48,879 bases of DNA from an uncultured Lachnospiraceae bacterium (GCA_910587095.1 CAJUMJ010000055.1:1-48879); one strand, 5' to 3'. Shown: positions 7,858 through 16,768, counted from the first letter of the stretch. Notes: generated from the sequence alone by a model not told the origin. A program made the numbers and translations.

Positions 7858-8276
7858 AAGCACATTGTCACCCCCATTCCCAAAAGCAGAAACGGGGAAA
7901 ACGGAATTTCTTTGTCCCGCCGTATCTTCTTTGCGACCAGCAAAACGACTGCCACAGCCGATTCCGCAACAAGACCAAGAATCATAATCAAAAAACAACG
8001 GTAAAAACCCACAAACAACCCTATCATCAAAAGTACCCAACCATCCCCATATCCGACCTTCTCGCCCGTAAGGAAACTGAGCAGGAAAAATCCCATGCCT
8101 GGTATCAGGGAAAATGCCGCGGTGGCAATACTTGTCCCCTCCGTATAACCGACTGCCTGAAAGCAAACTGCGATCAGCATCCCCAACCACACAACAGCCA
8201 GCGGAATCTGCTTGCGCAACCCGTCAGACAATGCGCAGACTGCCAGTAACAAAAACAATAACAGCTCTATCCACAT
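7854..8276 (-). CDS. Second A24-type prepilin peptidase (short form)
   Basis: A 140-aa polytopic protein with the two aspartates of type IV prepilin peptidases: SDGLRKQIP near residue 18 and GYGDG near residue 77. It lacks the N-terminal methylase region, as in TadV/CpaA/FppA types. It would cleave the leader peptides of Flp pilin and TadE-like proteins. ATG 8276 has GGAGG 8 nt upstream; a GTG three codons earlier is inside that site. It is distinct from the other peptidase of this locus at 15340-15969, so the operon has two. The ATG lies within the last codons of the upstream gene. Confidence 0.85.
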   Translation of the reverse strand: MWIELLLFLLLAVCALSDGLRKQIPLAVVWLGMLIAVCFQAVGYTEGTSIATAAFSLIPGMGFFLLSFLTGEKVGYGDGWVLLMIGLFVGFYRCFLIMILGLVAESAVAVVLLVAKKIRRDKEIPFSPFLLLGMGVTMCL

Positions 8277-9196
8277 TTTGAACACCTCCTTCTTCCATCA
8301 ACCTCCGACAACGGTACCGTGTAGATTGTCCGTTTTAATCCCGGACAGTTAAGCAGCCCATGATAACTGCTTCCATAATTCGTAATATAAACCTCACTGC
8401 TGCCGACGCCTGGCCCGCAAGTACCACAAGGTGCGTATTTGGCGCCGGAGGCGTTACGTCTCTCTGACACTGTCCCCGCGGACACGGACTCCACTTTCGG
8501 ATTCAGATAGGTACAGCCTCTGCTCCGATGATAAACCGACCCTGTCTTTGTGATGTATACCATCGGATCTTCCCCGCAAATATCACTGGTCTGCCCCGTT
8601 TTATCGTACCCTGTCCACGCCTTCCCATAGTAACGCTGGGACACGGGAAACCCGTCAAATCCCATCAGCTTCACAAAGGGCTGCACACAATAGGATATTT
8701 TCAAGTCTATGATATCCCCCTCCTCCATTACAGAAGATCCTGCAAAAGACAGCCCTCCCGCGCCTTTTTGCACACAGGAATGATCCAGATATGAACGCCC
8801 GACATATTCAATTACCTTCCCTCTGGCGTAGCCTTCCGAGAGCGCCACGCTTGCCAGGCTCTCCGGCAGAGCATCCCCTACCGTATGTTCATAGGCATAT
8901 CCCGAAAAAGCCATCTGATTTCCAACCTGGTGAAGCGCCGCATTTATGCGGCTCTGCGCGCCTATGATATTTACCGCAAAAAGAATATTCAATATCGCAA
9001 AGAGAAAAAAGGGCAAGGCGAAAGCCGCTTCCAATGTCATGGAGCCTCTTTTTCGGGCGGTGATGAAAGATGCCCTCTTTAGCAATCGTAAAGTTGATAG
9101 AAAAGCTTGACTACCTTGATGTGCCTCAAGATATGCCTGGAGAGAATGTGCTGTCGATTTTGAATTTTTTAAGTTACGTGATCGCAAAAAGAGCAT
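8267..9196 (-). CDS. TadE-like pilus protein with two C-terminal CxxC zinc-binding-like repeats
   Basis: A 309-aa protein. Residues 1-52 are basic and precede a TadE-like hydrophobic helix (MTLEAAFALPFFLFAILNIL, about 53-72). The extracytoplasmic part ends in two related modules: VYITKTGSVYHRSRGCTYL...CGTCG (about 220-260) and VYITNYGSSYHGLLNCPGL...CSKCG (about 270-309). Each has a YHxxxxC and a CxxC spaced like the Ada-type zinc-binding domain; metal binding is inferred. Start ATG 9196 has GGGAGGTGA upstream. It sits between DUF5702 and the second peptidase in the Tad operon, so it is likely a minor pilus-tip or assembly component. Confidence 0.75.
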   Translation of the reverse strand: MLFLRSRNLKNSKSTAHSLQAYLEAHQGSQAFLSTLRLLKRASFITARKRGSMTLEAAFALPFFLFAILNILFAVNIIGAQSRINAALHQVGNQMAFSGYAYEHTVGDALPESLASVALSEGYARGKVIEYVGRSYLDHSCVQKGAGGLSFAGSSVMEEGDIIDLKISYCVQPFVKLMGFDGFPVSQRYYGKAWTGYDKTGQTSDICGEDPMVYITKTGSVYHRSRGCTYLNPKVESVSAGTVSERRNASGAKYAPCGTCGPGVGSSEVYITNYGSSYHGLLNCPGLKRTIYTVPLSEVDGRRRCSKCG

Positions 9197-9213
9197 CTTT
9201 CATCACCTCCCAA

Positions 9214-10650
9214 TTAATAGAATCCGTATTTCCTTGTCATCTCATAGGAATACCCAAACCGACTCGCTACCGTCAAACGCGCCTGATAGCAGTCAAAGCA
9301 CCCGTCCAGACGAAACTCCGCATTTCCCGGCGTACGCCGGATATCCATCTCCATAATGTCCATGGCCCTCTCCGCCTGCAATTCCTTATTTTGCAAAAAG
9401 AACATGATTCCCATATATTCTTTATAATTCAGACCATTACCACCGGAATCCTCCGTAAGGCTCCCCCTCACATCTTTGATAGCGTTAATTCCCGTCTTCC
9501 AATCGGCGGCAGTCTTGACAAGGGGGACTCTTCCTCCGCCAAGCAGTGTTTTGACATCCTGTAAGCTTTCCACATATGCCCAGGCAAACAGAATCGTATA
9601 TTTGACCGGCTCCATCAGCTCAGGTAAAAGTATAACCGCAGTGAGCGCCGCTGCCATGGCCTGTGCCTGTGCCATCTTCGACGAATCCGAAAACAGGTAG
9701 AGCACATTGGCCGCTTCCCGCCAGAGGAGAAGTTTCTTCGCCACCTGTTCTAAGTTTTTCCAGTCCGTATCTTGCCCTGCCAGAATATATTCGAGCTGGT
9801 ATTTCATAAGTGATTTGTCCATCTCCTGCCCGTAGTTGCCACATTTTTCAAAAAGATATGCCTGAAATACGAGATCATCCGGCGTTCCTCCCACTTTTGC
9901 GGCTTCCTCGCAAAGCCCCGTACCCGCAAGTCGCCCGGTGCGGCAAGAGAGGTACTCCCCCAAATCCACCTTTACGGCCGATACCGCGGACGGATCCGGA
10001 AGCACCAGATTTAACACGCCGCTTCCTCTTGTGGCATTGGCGATGTCCGCCGGATTATTCAAGGGTACTTTCTCATACTTCCCCTCCTCCACTTCCTCCT
10101 CCGGCAGCCCGATGGCCTCAATCCTGGATTCGTATTTTTGCCTCTGCGCCCCCACATCTGCAGAGTCAATCCCAAATCCCTGCAAAAGCTCTACATTCTG
10201 TCCTATTTTGTCCAAAACCGCGCCGAGGGGATACTCCTTCATATATTCTGTGGCCTGTCTCCTCAATACCGCACCGCCGTCATCCGAGGCCACGGAGTAT
10301 TCCTGGATTTCCACCGCCTCCATATCCATAGCCAGAAAGTCCCGGCTTCCAAAGATTCCCGTTCTCTCCCCCGGATACAGGTTTTTCTGCGCAAAGTTTC
10401 GAAGATGAACCTCCGTATTCGCGATTTCAGGATGTGAGCCGCAATAGGAAGTATCTACAAACAGCAAATCATACTGCTCCAAAAGCTCCCTGTGATATTC
10501 AGCTAATACGGAATTCATACCGATATCCGTCACACATTCGAACTTCATGCGGATGGCACTGATCCGTGCCCCTTCTATTACGGTGAATACAAGGGACAGG
10601 ATCAATGTGAGGGACAAAGATAAGAATACCGTTATGTATCCCCGCCTCAT
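9214..10650 (-). CDS. DUF5702 domain protein of the Tad operon
   Basis: A 478-aa protein with an N-terminal membrane helix (MRRGYITVFLSLSLTLILSL) resembling TadE/TadG membrane anchors, followed by a large, mostly extracytoplasmic region. This fits the DUF5702 family that accompanies clostridial Tad loci. The function is unknown; the position suggests a TadG-like structural or assembly role. A second hydrophobic stretch (ALTAVILLPELMEPVKYTILFAWA) is near residues 345-370. The start overlaps the Flp stop by 4 bp (ATGA), so expression is coupled to the pilin. Codon use looks like its neighbours. Confidence 0.8.
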   Translation of the reverse strand: MRRGYITVFLSLSLTLILSLVFTVIEGARISAIRMKFECVTDIGMNSVLAEYHRELLEQYDLLFVDTSYCGSHPEIANTEVHLRNFAQKNLYPGERTGIFGSRDFLAMDMEAVEIQEYSVASDDGGAVLRRQATEYMKEYPLGAVLDKIGQNVELLQGFGIDSADVGAQRQKYESRIEAIGLPEEEVEEGKYEKVPLNNPADIANATRGSGVLNLVLPDPSAVSAVKVDLGEYLSCRTGRLAGTGLCEEAAKVGGTPDDLVFQAYLFEKCGNYGQEMDKSLMKYQLEYILAGQDTDWKNLEQVAKKLLLWREAANVLYLFSDSSKMAQAQAMAAALTAVILLPELMEPVKYTILFAWAYVESLQDVKTLLGGGRVPLVKTAADWKTGINAIKDVRGSLTEDSGGNGLNYKEYMGIMFFLQNKELQAERAMDIMEMDIRRTPGNAEFRLDGCFDCYQARLTVASRFGYSYEMTRKYGFY

Positions 10651-10847
10651 TCCATTACCGTGTTGCTGTCTTTGGTAATCTTTTCAAAAACTTTCTCCAC
10701 CAGTTCGCGAAGCTGCGTCTTGAAAATAATAACCAGTCCGATCAGCACTACGATGATCAAAATAATCTCCACGGTTCCCATGCCTTCCTCCTCCCGTAAA
10801 AAATCCCGGAATCCTTTCAATCTCCTGTTCTCTTTTCTTTTCATCAT
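10647..10847 (-). CDS. flp: Flp-type IVb pilin
   Basis: A 66-aa preprotein: a basic leader ending EEEG, then MGTVEIILIIVVLIGLVIIF, then an amphipathic tail. The prepilin cleavage site would be G|MGTVE, with the +5 glutamate that pilin assembly needs, leaving a mature subunit of about 44 residues, typical of Flp1. It should be the major subunit of the Tad pilus. The start ATG has GGAGG 7 nt upstream. A second ATG follows directly, so the first codon could be either. Placing the pilin gene after the TadC gene and before DUF5702 suits clostridial loci. Confidence 0.88.
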   Translation of the reverse strand: MMKRKENRRLKGFRDFLREEEGMGTVEIILIIVVLIGLVIIFKTQLRELVEKVFEKITKDSNTVME

Positions 10848-10892
10848 CTGTTTTCCTCCTTCGGTTTTGTTGTGTGTTTACCGGTAACATGT

Positions 10893-12350
10893 TTAATTTA
10901 GTGCAAACGAAAAATAGGCTGGGATCATGATGATCACCATAACGACGCAAAGCATCATCATCATCGGCAAAAGCAGCTTCGTACCTGCCTCCTCGCCCAG
11001 TTTCTTCGCAAGACTCTTTCTCTCCGAAAAAGCGCTGTCCGCCTCCTGCCTGAGCATCCGCAAAAGATCGTTGCTTCCCTTTCTGATATTTTGTGACAGC
11101 AGCGCGGAAAGCCTGATATAGGGCTGTAGCTGACAACGTTTGCCAAAATGATCGTAAGCCTCCGTCTCCGACCGGCCGCCCTGCAATTCGTAACAGGTCA
11201 TCAGCACTTCCTCGTATACATATCTTTTTCTTCTTTCTTTCTGCTTTTTATAATCCTCCCCCATCTTCAAAAATGCGTTTCTAATTGTCATGCCTGCTCC
11301 CATATACAACGCAAGTTTGTTCACAAGCTCCGGATAATCCAAAAGAAGTTCCCGCTTCCTCTCCTCCAGCTTCTGGTCAAGTTCCCTGGCCTTTCCCCAA
11401 TACAGCACGCCCGCCGCAAGAAGCACCAAAATCAGAAAATACCCGCTGCTGTCCTCTATGATTTCCTGCCAGATAACAGGCTCCGTTCCGATTTGCCCGG
11501 GAAGCGTCATCGTCCCCTCGCTTCTCGTGCTCTCCTCCCTCTCCCGCAACAACTCTTCCATCCGCGCCCGAAGCGCTTCCTGTGGAGAATAGATAATCGG
11601 ATTGATCTTCGCATAAAGCTGCACCTCTCTCGACCAGTCCTCGTAGCGAAATTTTGCCGTCAGCGTGACAACCTTTCCTTGCGCAAGCTCCTCGTTATGT
11701 ACTGTTCCATCCGTATTTACCAGGGAATATGCGTCGCTCTCCCAGGTAATCCCAAAAGGATATCCCTGTAACTCAGAAACAAGCGACAAATCCTGCCTCA
11801 CGTCTTCCAGATCGGCGTTTCCCTTGAGAATCGCCCCGGGAAGCAAAGCTTCCGCTTCGGCAAAGCTCTCTTCCAGTTCCTCTTCCGTAAGCTTTCGCTC
11901 TTCCAGAAGATAATCAAAAATCTCTTCCTGAACCCCCGGAATCCTGGCCCGAAGCCCCACCTCCACGTCTCCCTCCCCGAAATCGCCTCTCAAAAGGCAG
12001 CTTCCATCGACCAGTTTCGTATTGCTGCGGGCGCTGAGCCAGGCCGCCAGACAAAGGAGGTTTCCCACAAATACGACAGTGAGCACGGTTCCATACAATG
12101 ACAGATAGTGTTCTCTTATCTGTTTTTGTACCGCAATCTGTGGCTGCAGTATTTTCAGCTTATCCCCAAGCTGTCTCACATAGAGCGCCCTCCTCCAATT
12201 CCTTTTTTCACTTCCTCCCCCGTTTTGTCTCCCCTGCTGCCTTCTGTAAATATGGGCCGCCATTTTCCTGAACGGATTCCCGGATTCCCTCAGGGACAAC
12301 AAAAACAAAACAAGGTATAATCCCAAAATACCGATATAAATATATACCAT
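10893..12350 (-). CDS. tadC: TadC-like type II secretion F domain protein
   Basis: A 485-aa inner-membrane platform protein. It begins with a membrane helix (MVYIYIGILGLYLVLFLLSL), has another near residues 90-110, then a periplasmic-side region of about 170 residues, and ends with the T2SSF core: ELLLDYPELVNKLALYMGAGMT, the cysteine-containing MTCYELQGGRSE and a C-terminal hydrophobic helix. It should pair with TadB around the TadA ATPase. Start ATG 12350 has AAAGGGG 6 nt upstream; an ATG nine codons earlier lacks a site. The long extracytoplasmic insert is larger than in proteobacterial TadC. Confidence 0.88.
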   Translation of the reverse strand: MVYIYIGILGLYLVLFLLSLRESGNPFRKMAAHIYRRQQGRQNGGGSEKRNWRRALYVRQLGDKLKILQPQIAVQKQIREHYLSLYGTVLTVVFVGNLLCLAAWLSARSNTKLVDGSCLLRGDFGEGDVEVGLRARIPGVQEEIFDYLLEERKLTEEELEESFAEAEALLPGAILKGNADLEDVRQDLSLVSELQGYPFGITWESDAYSLVNTDGTVHNEELAQGKVVTLTAKFRYEDWSREVQLYAKINPIIYSPQEALRARMEELLREREESTRSEGTMTLPGQIGTEPVIWQEIIEDSSGYFLILVLLAAGVLYWGKARELDQKLEERKRELLLDYPELVNKLALYMGAGMTIRNAFLKMGEDYKKQKERRKRYVYEEVLMTCYELQGGRSETEAYDHFGKRCQLQPYIRLSALLSQNIRKGSNDLLRMLRQEADSAFSERKSLAKKLGEEAGTKLLLPMMMMLCVVMVIIMIPAYFSFALN

Positions 12351-12395
12351 AAAATCCCCTTTCTCGGCCGGCCACACAGGCCGTTTTGTTCCCGG

Positions 12396-13154
12396 TCAGA
12401 CTTCGATCTCCACAATCCGCTTGGACAAAAGGTAAGCCGCCCCGTAGAAACCAAGACAGACTGTCATCACCACAATTCCGATCAGGTTGTGATAGAGCAC
12501 ATCGAAAAATCCCCTTGAGGTCGTTCCGATATAAAAAATGATCAAAAAAGGCACCAAATTCATAATTTTCTGTTCCATTTTTTTCGCGCTGATCATCAGT
12601 TGTATTTCCTTGTCCACCTCGATTTTCTGTTCAATCACCGCCGCTGTCTTTTCGAGAATTTCCGTCAGATTGCCGCCGCTTCTTTTGGCGATCAGAAAGA
12701 CATCCGCAAACTGTCTGATATCAGGCTGATGGCTTCTCATCCCCAAATCATACAAAAGCTTTTCCAAAACCACATTGTTTCCAATACCCCGCAGCATATG
12801 TCTCACTTCCAGGCATATGGGACTGTCCGTACCGTAAAGAAGCTCCATATCCCGGCAGGACTCCCGCAGCGCATTCTCGACAGAATATCCCGCTTTCGTA
12901 TTGGCCGAGAGCGCCAAAACGAGATCCTTAAACTCTAAACTAAGCTCCTGCCTGTGCTTTTTTGCCATATCCTTTTTCTTTTCCCTGATAAACAGCACAA
13001 ATACCGGAATCAAAGCGACACAGGCAATCCATGAATGGTAGAAAAAATAACCGATCATCGCCACCAGAACCGCCCCCTCCAGACAGACAAGCAGCCCCTC
13101 CTTCAGTGAAAAGTGATATTCAGCATAATCCGGCAGACTGTAGTTTTTCGACAT
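12396..13154 (-). CDS. tadB: TadB-like type II secretion F domain protein
   Basis: A 252-aa membrane protein with two N-terminal helices (about residues 20-57), the cytoplasmic T2SSF domain (SLEFKDLVLALSANTKAGYSVENALRE opening, in pieces SLEFKDLVLAL and AGYSVENALRE; later SGGNLTEILEKTA) and two C-terminal helices. This is the second platform component of the Tad machine. The start lies 35 bp inside the 3' end of tadA, and GGGAGAG is about 8 nt upstream, so it is translated together with tadA. Length suits the short clostridial form. Confidence 0.9.
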   Translation of the reverse strand: MSKNYSLPDYAEYHFSLKEGLLVCLEGAVLVAMIGYFFYHSWIACVALIPVFVLFIREKKKDMAKKHRQELSLEFKDLVLALSANTKAGYSVENALRESCRDMELLYGTDSPICLEVRHMLRGIGNNVVLEKLLYDLGMRSHQPDIRQFADVFLIAKRSGGNLTEILEKTAAVIEQKIEVDKEIQLMISAKKMEQKIMNLVPFLIIFYIGTTSRGFFDVLYHNLIGIVVMTVCLGFYGAAYLLSKRIVEIEV

Positions 13155-14340
13155 AGGTAAGCTCTCCCTTCTTTTTCAGCGCTCCGAGAATTTTTCCCCC
13201 TCCCGTCTCCCCCTCTTCCTCGAAACGATATAACGGATTAAGAACTATTTTTCCGTTTTCATATCCCTGTACTTCCACGATTTCCAGCACCTTTCTCGAC
13301 TTGTCCCGCAGACGTCCAAGGTGAACAATGATGTCGATTCCCGAAGCAATCTGCTGGCGGATGGCTTCCAGGGGGATTTCGATTCCCATGAGAATCATAT
13401 TTTCCAGACGGCTTAACATGTCCTGGGAGCTGTTTGCATGTCCTGTGGACATGGAGCCGTCATGTCCCGTATTCAGACATTGCATCATGTCAAAGGCTTC
13501 CCCTGCGCGCACCTCGCCGACGATAACCCGACTGGGCCTCATACGGAGACTCGTTTTTATCAAATCCCTTATGGTAATCTCCCGGCATCCGTCCACATTC
13601 GCGTTCCTGGTTTCCAGTGAAACAATATTCCGCAGATTTCTAATTTGCAGTTCTGCGCTGTCCTCAATTGTTACAATCCGTTCCTCCTCCGGAATATAGT
13701 TTGATAAAGCGTTTAAAAACGTGGTCTTACCGGAGCCCGTGCCGCCGCTGATAAATATGTTGTACTTTGCCTGCACAAGCTTGTGCAGCCATCTGCACGC
13801 TTCTTCGGTGATCGAGCCGAAGCACACCAGATCTTCCATCGTAATTGGCTTGTCGGGAAACCTTCTGATCGTCACGATGGGACCGTTTAGCGCGACGGGA
13901 TTCAAAACCACATTGACGCGCACGCCGTTTGACAGCCTGGCGTCCACAATGGGAGACGCCTCGTTGACCACCCGGTTGCACTCAGACACAATCTGCTGGA
14001 TCACGTTTTGCAGTTTTTCCTCACTCTCGAAATGAAGCTCGCTCTCAAAAAGCCTGCCGTTTTTCTCGATAAAGATTCTGTCCGGGCCGTTTATCATAAT
14101 CTCCGTCACCTGCGGATTGTCCACTAACTCCTGCAGGACATCCAGCTTGCGGACGGCATGAAAGAGCTCTTTGCGAAGTCTCCTTCTCTCCGACAAGGAG
14201 AACGGTCGCTCCCGCCCCTCTCTCACAAGCATCTCGTCTATCAGTTCACAAATTTCCTCGTCACTGCTCTCCCTGGAATAGTCGATGCTCTCCAAAAGCC
14301 TTTCTTTTAAATTCCGCCGCCTTTCCTCCGCGTTACTCAT
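13120..14340 (-). CDS. tadA: TadA/CpaF family pilus assembly ATPase
   Basis: A 406-aa secretion ATPase of the GspE/VirB11 superfamily, subfamily TadA/CpaF, which powers extension (and in some species retraction) of Flp pili. Walker A is GGTGSGKTT (199-207); the Walker B region is SRVIVGEVRAGEA, followed by the His-box segment GSMSTGHANS. The N-terminal domain includes VTEIMINGPDRIFIEKNG, typical of CpaF. Its stop overlaps tadB, and its start overlaps the 3' end of the tadZ-like gene by 8 bp, indicating a tight operon. Confidence 0.95.
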   Translation of the reverse strand: MSNAEERRRNLKERLLESIDYSRESSDEEICELIDEMLVREGRERPFSLSERRRLRKELFHAVRKLDVLQELVDNPQVTEIMINGPDRIFIEKNGRLFESELHFESEEKLQNVIQQIVSECNRVVNEASPIVDARLSNGVRVNVVLNPVALNGPIVTIRRFPDKPITMEDLVCFGSITEEACRWLHKLVQAKYNIFISGGTGSGKTTFLNALSNYIPEEERIVTIEDSAELQIRNLRNIVSLETRNANVDGCREITIRDLIKTSLRMRPSRVIVGEVRAGEAFDMMQCLNTGHDGSMSTGHANSSQDMLSRLENMILMGIEIPLEAIRQQIASGIDIIVHLGRLRDKSRKVLEIVEVQGYENGKIVLNPLYRFEEEGETGGGKILGALKKKGELTYVEKLQSAGLC

Positions 14341-15343
14341 AAAGATCCTCCTTGATAATCGACTTTACATAGCCCGCCAGCTCGCCGTGCGTCATCATAT
14401 CCAGGCTCGACGGCAGCTCCTTGAAAATCGGAAAACGGCATTTCACGGTTTTTTCCGTTATCTCCTGAAGCTCCCCGAGCTGCAGCATCCGTTCATACTG
14501 CCTGAGTTTTGCGGCCGCAAAAGCGTCCTCTCTCGTGATGGTATAGATCTTCCGGCAGCTTTTCAAAAGCTCGAACAACCCGTCTATCCCATCGTCCAAA
14601 TCCAAAATAATATACTCATACTCACCGATTGCGGCAATATCCTTACAAAGGGAAAGCCACTGCTCTCCCGGAATCTCCTTAAGTCCTGTCGCGTACTGCA
14701 CAGGCGGTATGTAATCCAGTCCCCCCGCATTTTGAATAATTGTGGGAAGCCGCAGTGCAAGCTTTTCCCTGGCGCTTTGAAAGTAATACATGACATCCAG
14801 CATATCCGCCTCATATTGCCGCCGCAAAAGCTCGCCAAGCCCGGAATACATCTCAAAATTCATATAAAGGGTTTTGTGTTCTTTGGCGAGAAGCTGCCCC
14901 AACGACAATGCGAAAGAGGTCTGCAGGCATCTCTTCACAGGCGAATAAATTCCTATCATCTGAACCGACGACTGAGGGGCCTCCGGCATCTCCTTCCATC
15001 CGCTTCCTTCCGCTATGGAATCCAGCATTTTCTGTACCACCTGTTCCGGTGACTGATATTTGCTGATGCATTGCATTCCTTCCTGCTCCACGCTCTCGCT
15101 CTCCTGCAGGAGAAACATCTGCGTTACCTGCTGTTTTATGTACGCCTCTCTCAACATGCGCCACGCGTTTTCCGCAATGAGAAGAATCTCAATCTCCTCT
15201 CTTTTGGCAAATTTTTCGAGCTCTTCCACTGCCGTGAACAAATGTAATGTGTACGGCAGTTTCACTTTATCCAGAAGATATTCCGCCATGCGGAAAGCAT
15301 AGCCCTCCTCCGCATCACAGATCGCCATTATTCTTTTTTTCAA
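14333..15343 (-). CDS. tadZ: TadZ/CpaE-like pilus localisation protein with degenerate ATPase
   Basis: A 337-aa protein. Residues 1-125 resemble an atypical receiver domain (KKRIMAICDAEEGYAFRMAE opening, ILLIAENAW). From about 130 is a ParA/MinD-like fold (MIGIYSPVKRCLQTSFALSL, then YEYIILDLDDGIDGL). The Walker A lysines of active ParA are not apparent (IYSPVKRCLQTS), so it is probably a pseudo-ATPase or a weak binder. TadZ/CpaE proteins position the pilus. I favour a TTG start at 15343, which overlaps the upstream stop (TTGA) and has GGAGG 6 nt upstream; the open frame continues to 15457 but lacks a site. Confidence 0.8.
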   Translation of the reverse strand: MKKRIMAICDAEEGYAFRMAEYLLDKVKLPYTLHLFTAVEELEKFAKREEIEILLIAENAWRMLREAYIKQQVTQMFLLQESESVEQEGMQCISKYQSPEQVVQKMLDSIAEGSGWKEMPEAPQSSVQMIGIYSPVKRCLQTSFALSLGQLLAKEHKTLYMNFEMYSGLGELLRRQYEADMLDVMYYFQSAREKLALRLPTIIQNAGGLDYIPPVQYATGLKEIPGEQWLSLCKDIAAIGEYEYIILDLDDGIDGLFELLKSCRKIYTITREDAFAAAKLRQYERMLQLGELQEITEKTVKCRFPIFKELPSSLDMMTHGELAGYVKSIIKEDLYE

Positions 15344-15969
15344 AATATGCCTCCTATTCTGCACACCGTACTGAGTAAAATCGGCACCGCAAAATGTATC
15401 TTGTTTTTGCGGTAGGTGTGATAATCCTGTCTCAAATTCTCGCCGTAAATTTTCCAATGCCCCGTCCGCACAATATCGGCCAGATAAGAAAAAAAGTACC
15501 GAAATCTTTCCCTGCCGTTTCTCTCCGCGACAAGTTTAACAATCGAAAATCCCGCCCCGATTACAAAAGCTCCCGCCAATACAACTATAAATTCCCCCGC
15601 CTCGCGAAAACTTCCAATTAGAATAAACAGCTTCACATCACCCGCACCGAGCACGCCTATCATATACAGTGGATACATGAGCAGAAAAGCTAAGAACATA
15701 GATGTCAGGGTGTCCGCTAATCCCCGACCGGATAGGAAGCTGGCCGAGATTCCGGTCGCTATGCCCAAAAGAACAAAGCCGTTAGGAATCCGGTCCGTTG
15801 CAAGATCCGACAATGCGGAAAGCAAAAGCAGAAGAAGTAAAACATTTTCACAAACATTCAGTCCAATTAGACCACCCCCATTTTTAATTAATTGACTCAA
15901 CGAAATAATTGGGAGATTTTCCCGACGCCAAATGGCTTGAAACGTGATTCCCGCAGATTGGGATTTCAC
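15340..15969 (-). CDS. tadV: TadV/CpaA-type prepilin peptidase
   Basis: A polytopic A24 peptidase with both catalytic aspartates: SDLATDRIPNG near residue 54 and GAGDVKLF near residue 108. It is the first gene of the Tad operon and should process Flp and TadE-like proteins. As drawn it is 209 aa. The first ~36 residues are not typical and the ATG at 15969 has only a weak ribosome site, so a later start near 15880, after GGGGGTGG, is possible. The stop overlaps the TTG start of tadZ. The basic C-terminal tail is longer than usual. Confidence 0.9.
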   Translation of the reverse strand: MKSQSAGITFQAIWRRENLPIISLSQLIKNGGGLIGLNVCENVLLLLLLLSALSDLATDRIPNGFVLLGIATGISASFLSGRGLADTLTSMFLAFLLMYPLYMIGVLGAGDVKLFILIGSFREAGEFIVVLAGAFVIGAGFSIVKLVAERNGRERFRYFFSYLADIVRTGHWKIYGENLRQDYHTYRKNKIHFAVPILLSTVCRIGGIF

Positions 15970-15995
15970 ATAGAATTTCTTGAGTTGTGACTTGA

Positions 15996-16023
15996 ATTAT
16001 AGCACACTTTCCGGTCTTGTCTA
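15996..16023 (-). promoter_or_regulatory. Extended -10 promoter of the Tad operon
   Basis: On the minus strand the -10 is TATAAT (15996-16001) preceded by TGC, making an extended -10. The -35-like TAGACA (16018-16023) is 16 bp upstream. It lies about 25 bp before the ATG at 15969 and should drive all eleven genes to 6011. No obvious operator overlaps it. Confidence 0.75.
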
Positions 16024-16059
16024 TAGTTATTTTTAAAAAAACTTATTTTTGTGAAATTC

Positions 16060-16332
16060 TCACAATATTTTAAAAAAATGAATGCCGTAAAGTACGGCAA
16101 CCCCAGGAAATCCGAGGATTCCGGTTGTCAAAACCGTAAGCGGATTGATCCCGACCGCCACCGTCATTTCCCTTGCCGCAAGCATATAATTAAGCACATA
16201 AATGCCAACCGTTCCCATCACCGCACGGAGAATAAAGTTGATCAGCCACTCCACCTTACGGCCCATTGCCCCGATACCTAAAACGATCATACATACGATT
16301 AAGATTGCCGCCATACCACCCATATTTCCCAT
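16060..16332 (-). CDS. BofA family protein (pro-sigma-K processing inhibitor-like)
   Basis: A 90-aa hydrophobic protein with two or three membrane helices and the conserved GINPLTVLTTGILGFPGV segment of the BofA family. In Bacillus subtilis BofA restrains SpoIVFB, which activates sigma-K during sporulation; here the role is only inferred. Start ATG 16332 has GGAGG about 10 nt upstream; the frame continues to 16518 but without features. The gene diverges from the DUF2508 gene, whereas in Bacillus the homologues yaaL and bofA are adjacent and codirectional. An imperfect TTGTGA/TCACAA hairpin with a T run follows the stop. Confidence 0.8.
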   Translation of the reverse strand: MGNMGGMAAILIVCMIVLGIGAMGRKVEWLINFILRAVMGTVGIYVLNYMLAAREMTVAVGINPLTVLTTGILGFPGVAVLYGIHFFKIL

Positions 16333-16452
16333 AAATCTTTTGCCTCCTGCCCTTGTCTCTTTAAAGCTTATGTGCAGGCTGTCCGCAATATTACATGAAT
16401 ATTTCTGGAAATTCTTACCTAAACTGGTAATAAATAGAAAGGATGGCCCAAT

Positions 16453-16740
16453 ATGAAAATCATTTTCAGACAAAGACCCTGTATTCCCAAAGAAAGTGAT
16501 GTGATCGTGGACAGGCAAAAGCTAACGCTAAGAGACGAACTTCTACTGGCAAGGAACGCACTGGAAAACGCTTATTCCGGATTTGACAATGCAACGGATC
16601 CGGATCTGATCGACTGCTATATTTTCGAGCTGAACGCTGTAATGAAACGCTATAAATACCTTTTGCAAAAGGCAGCGGAAATTGATCCGCTGCCAGAGGA
16701 GGAACGCGCTAAGGATCTCCGCCCCTTAACGCTGATGTGA
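16453..16740 (+). CDS. DUF2508 (YaaL-like) protein
   Basis: A 95-aa soluble protein of the YaaL/DUF2508 family. The conserved core is ARNALENAYSGFDNATDPDL followed by IDCYIFELNAVMKRYKYLL. The molecular function is unknown. The pairing with BofA is the same as in Bacillus, but here the genes are divergent with 120 bp between their start codons. AAAGGATGG lies 6 nt before the ATG. It is one of the few plus-strand genes in the window. Confidence 0.8.
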   Translation: MKIIFRQRPCIPKESDVIVDRQKLTLRDELLLARNALENAYSGFDNATDPDLIDCYIFELNAVMKRYKYLLQKAAEIDPLPEEERAKDLRPLTLM

Positions 16741-16768
16741 ATATTATGTAACGTTCCAAATGAAACGG

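Noticed and set aside
9810..10408. Plus-strand open frames opposite the DUF5702 gene
   Set aside because: Proline/serine-rich shadows of a G/C-rich coding region on the other strand; no ribosome site.
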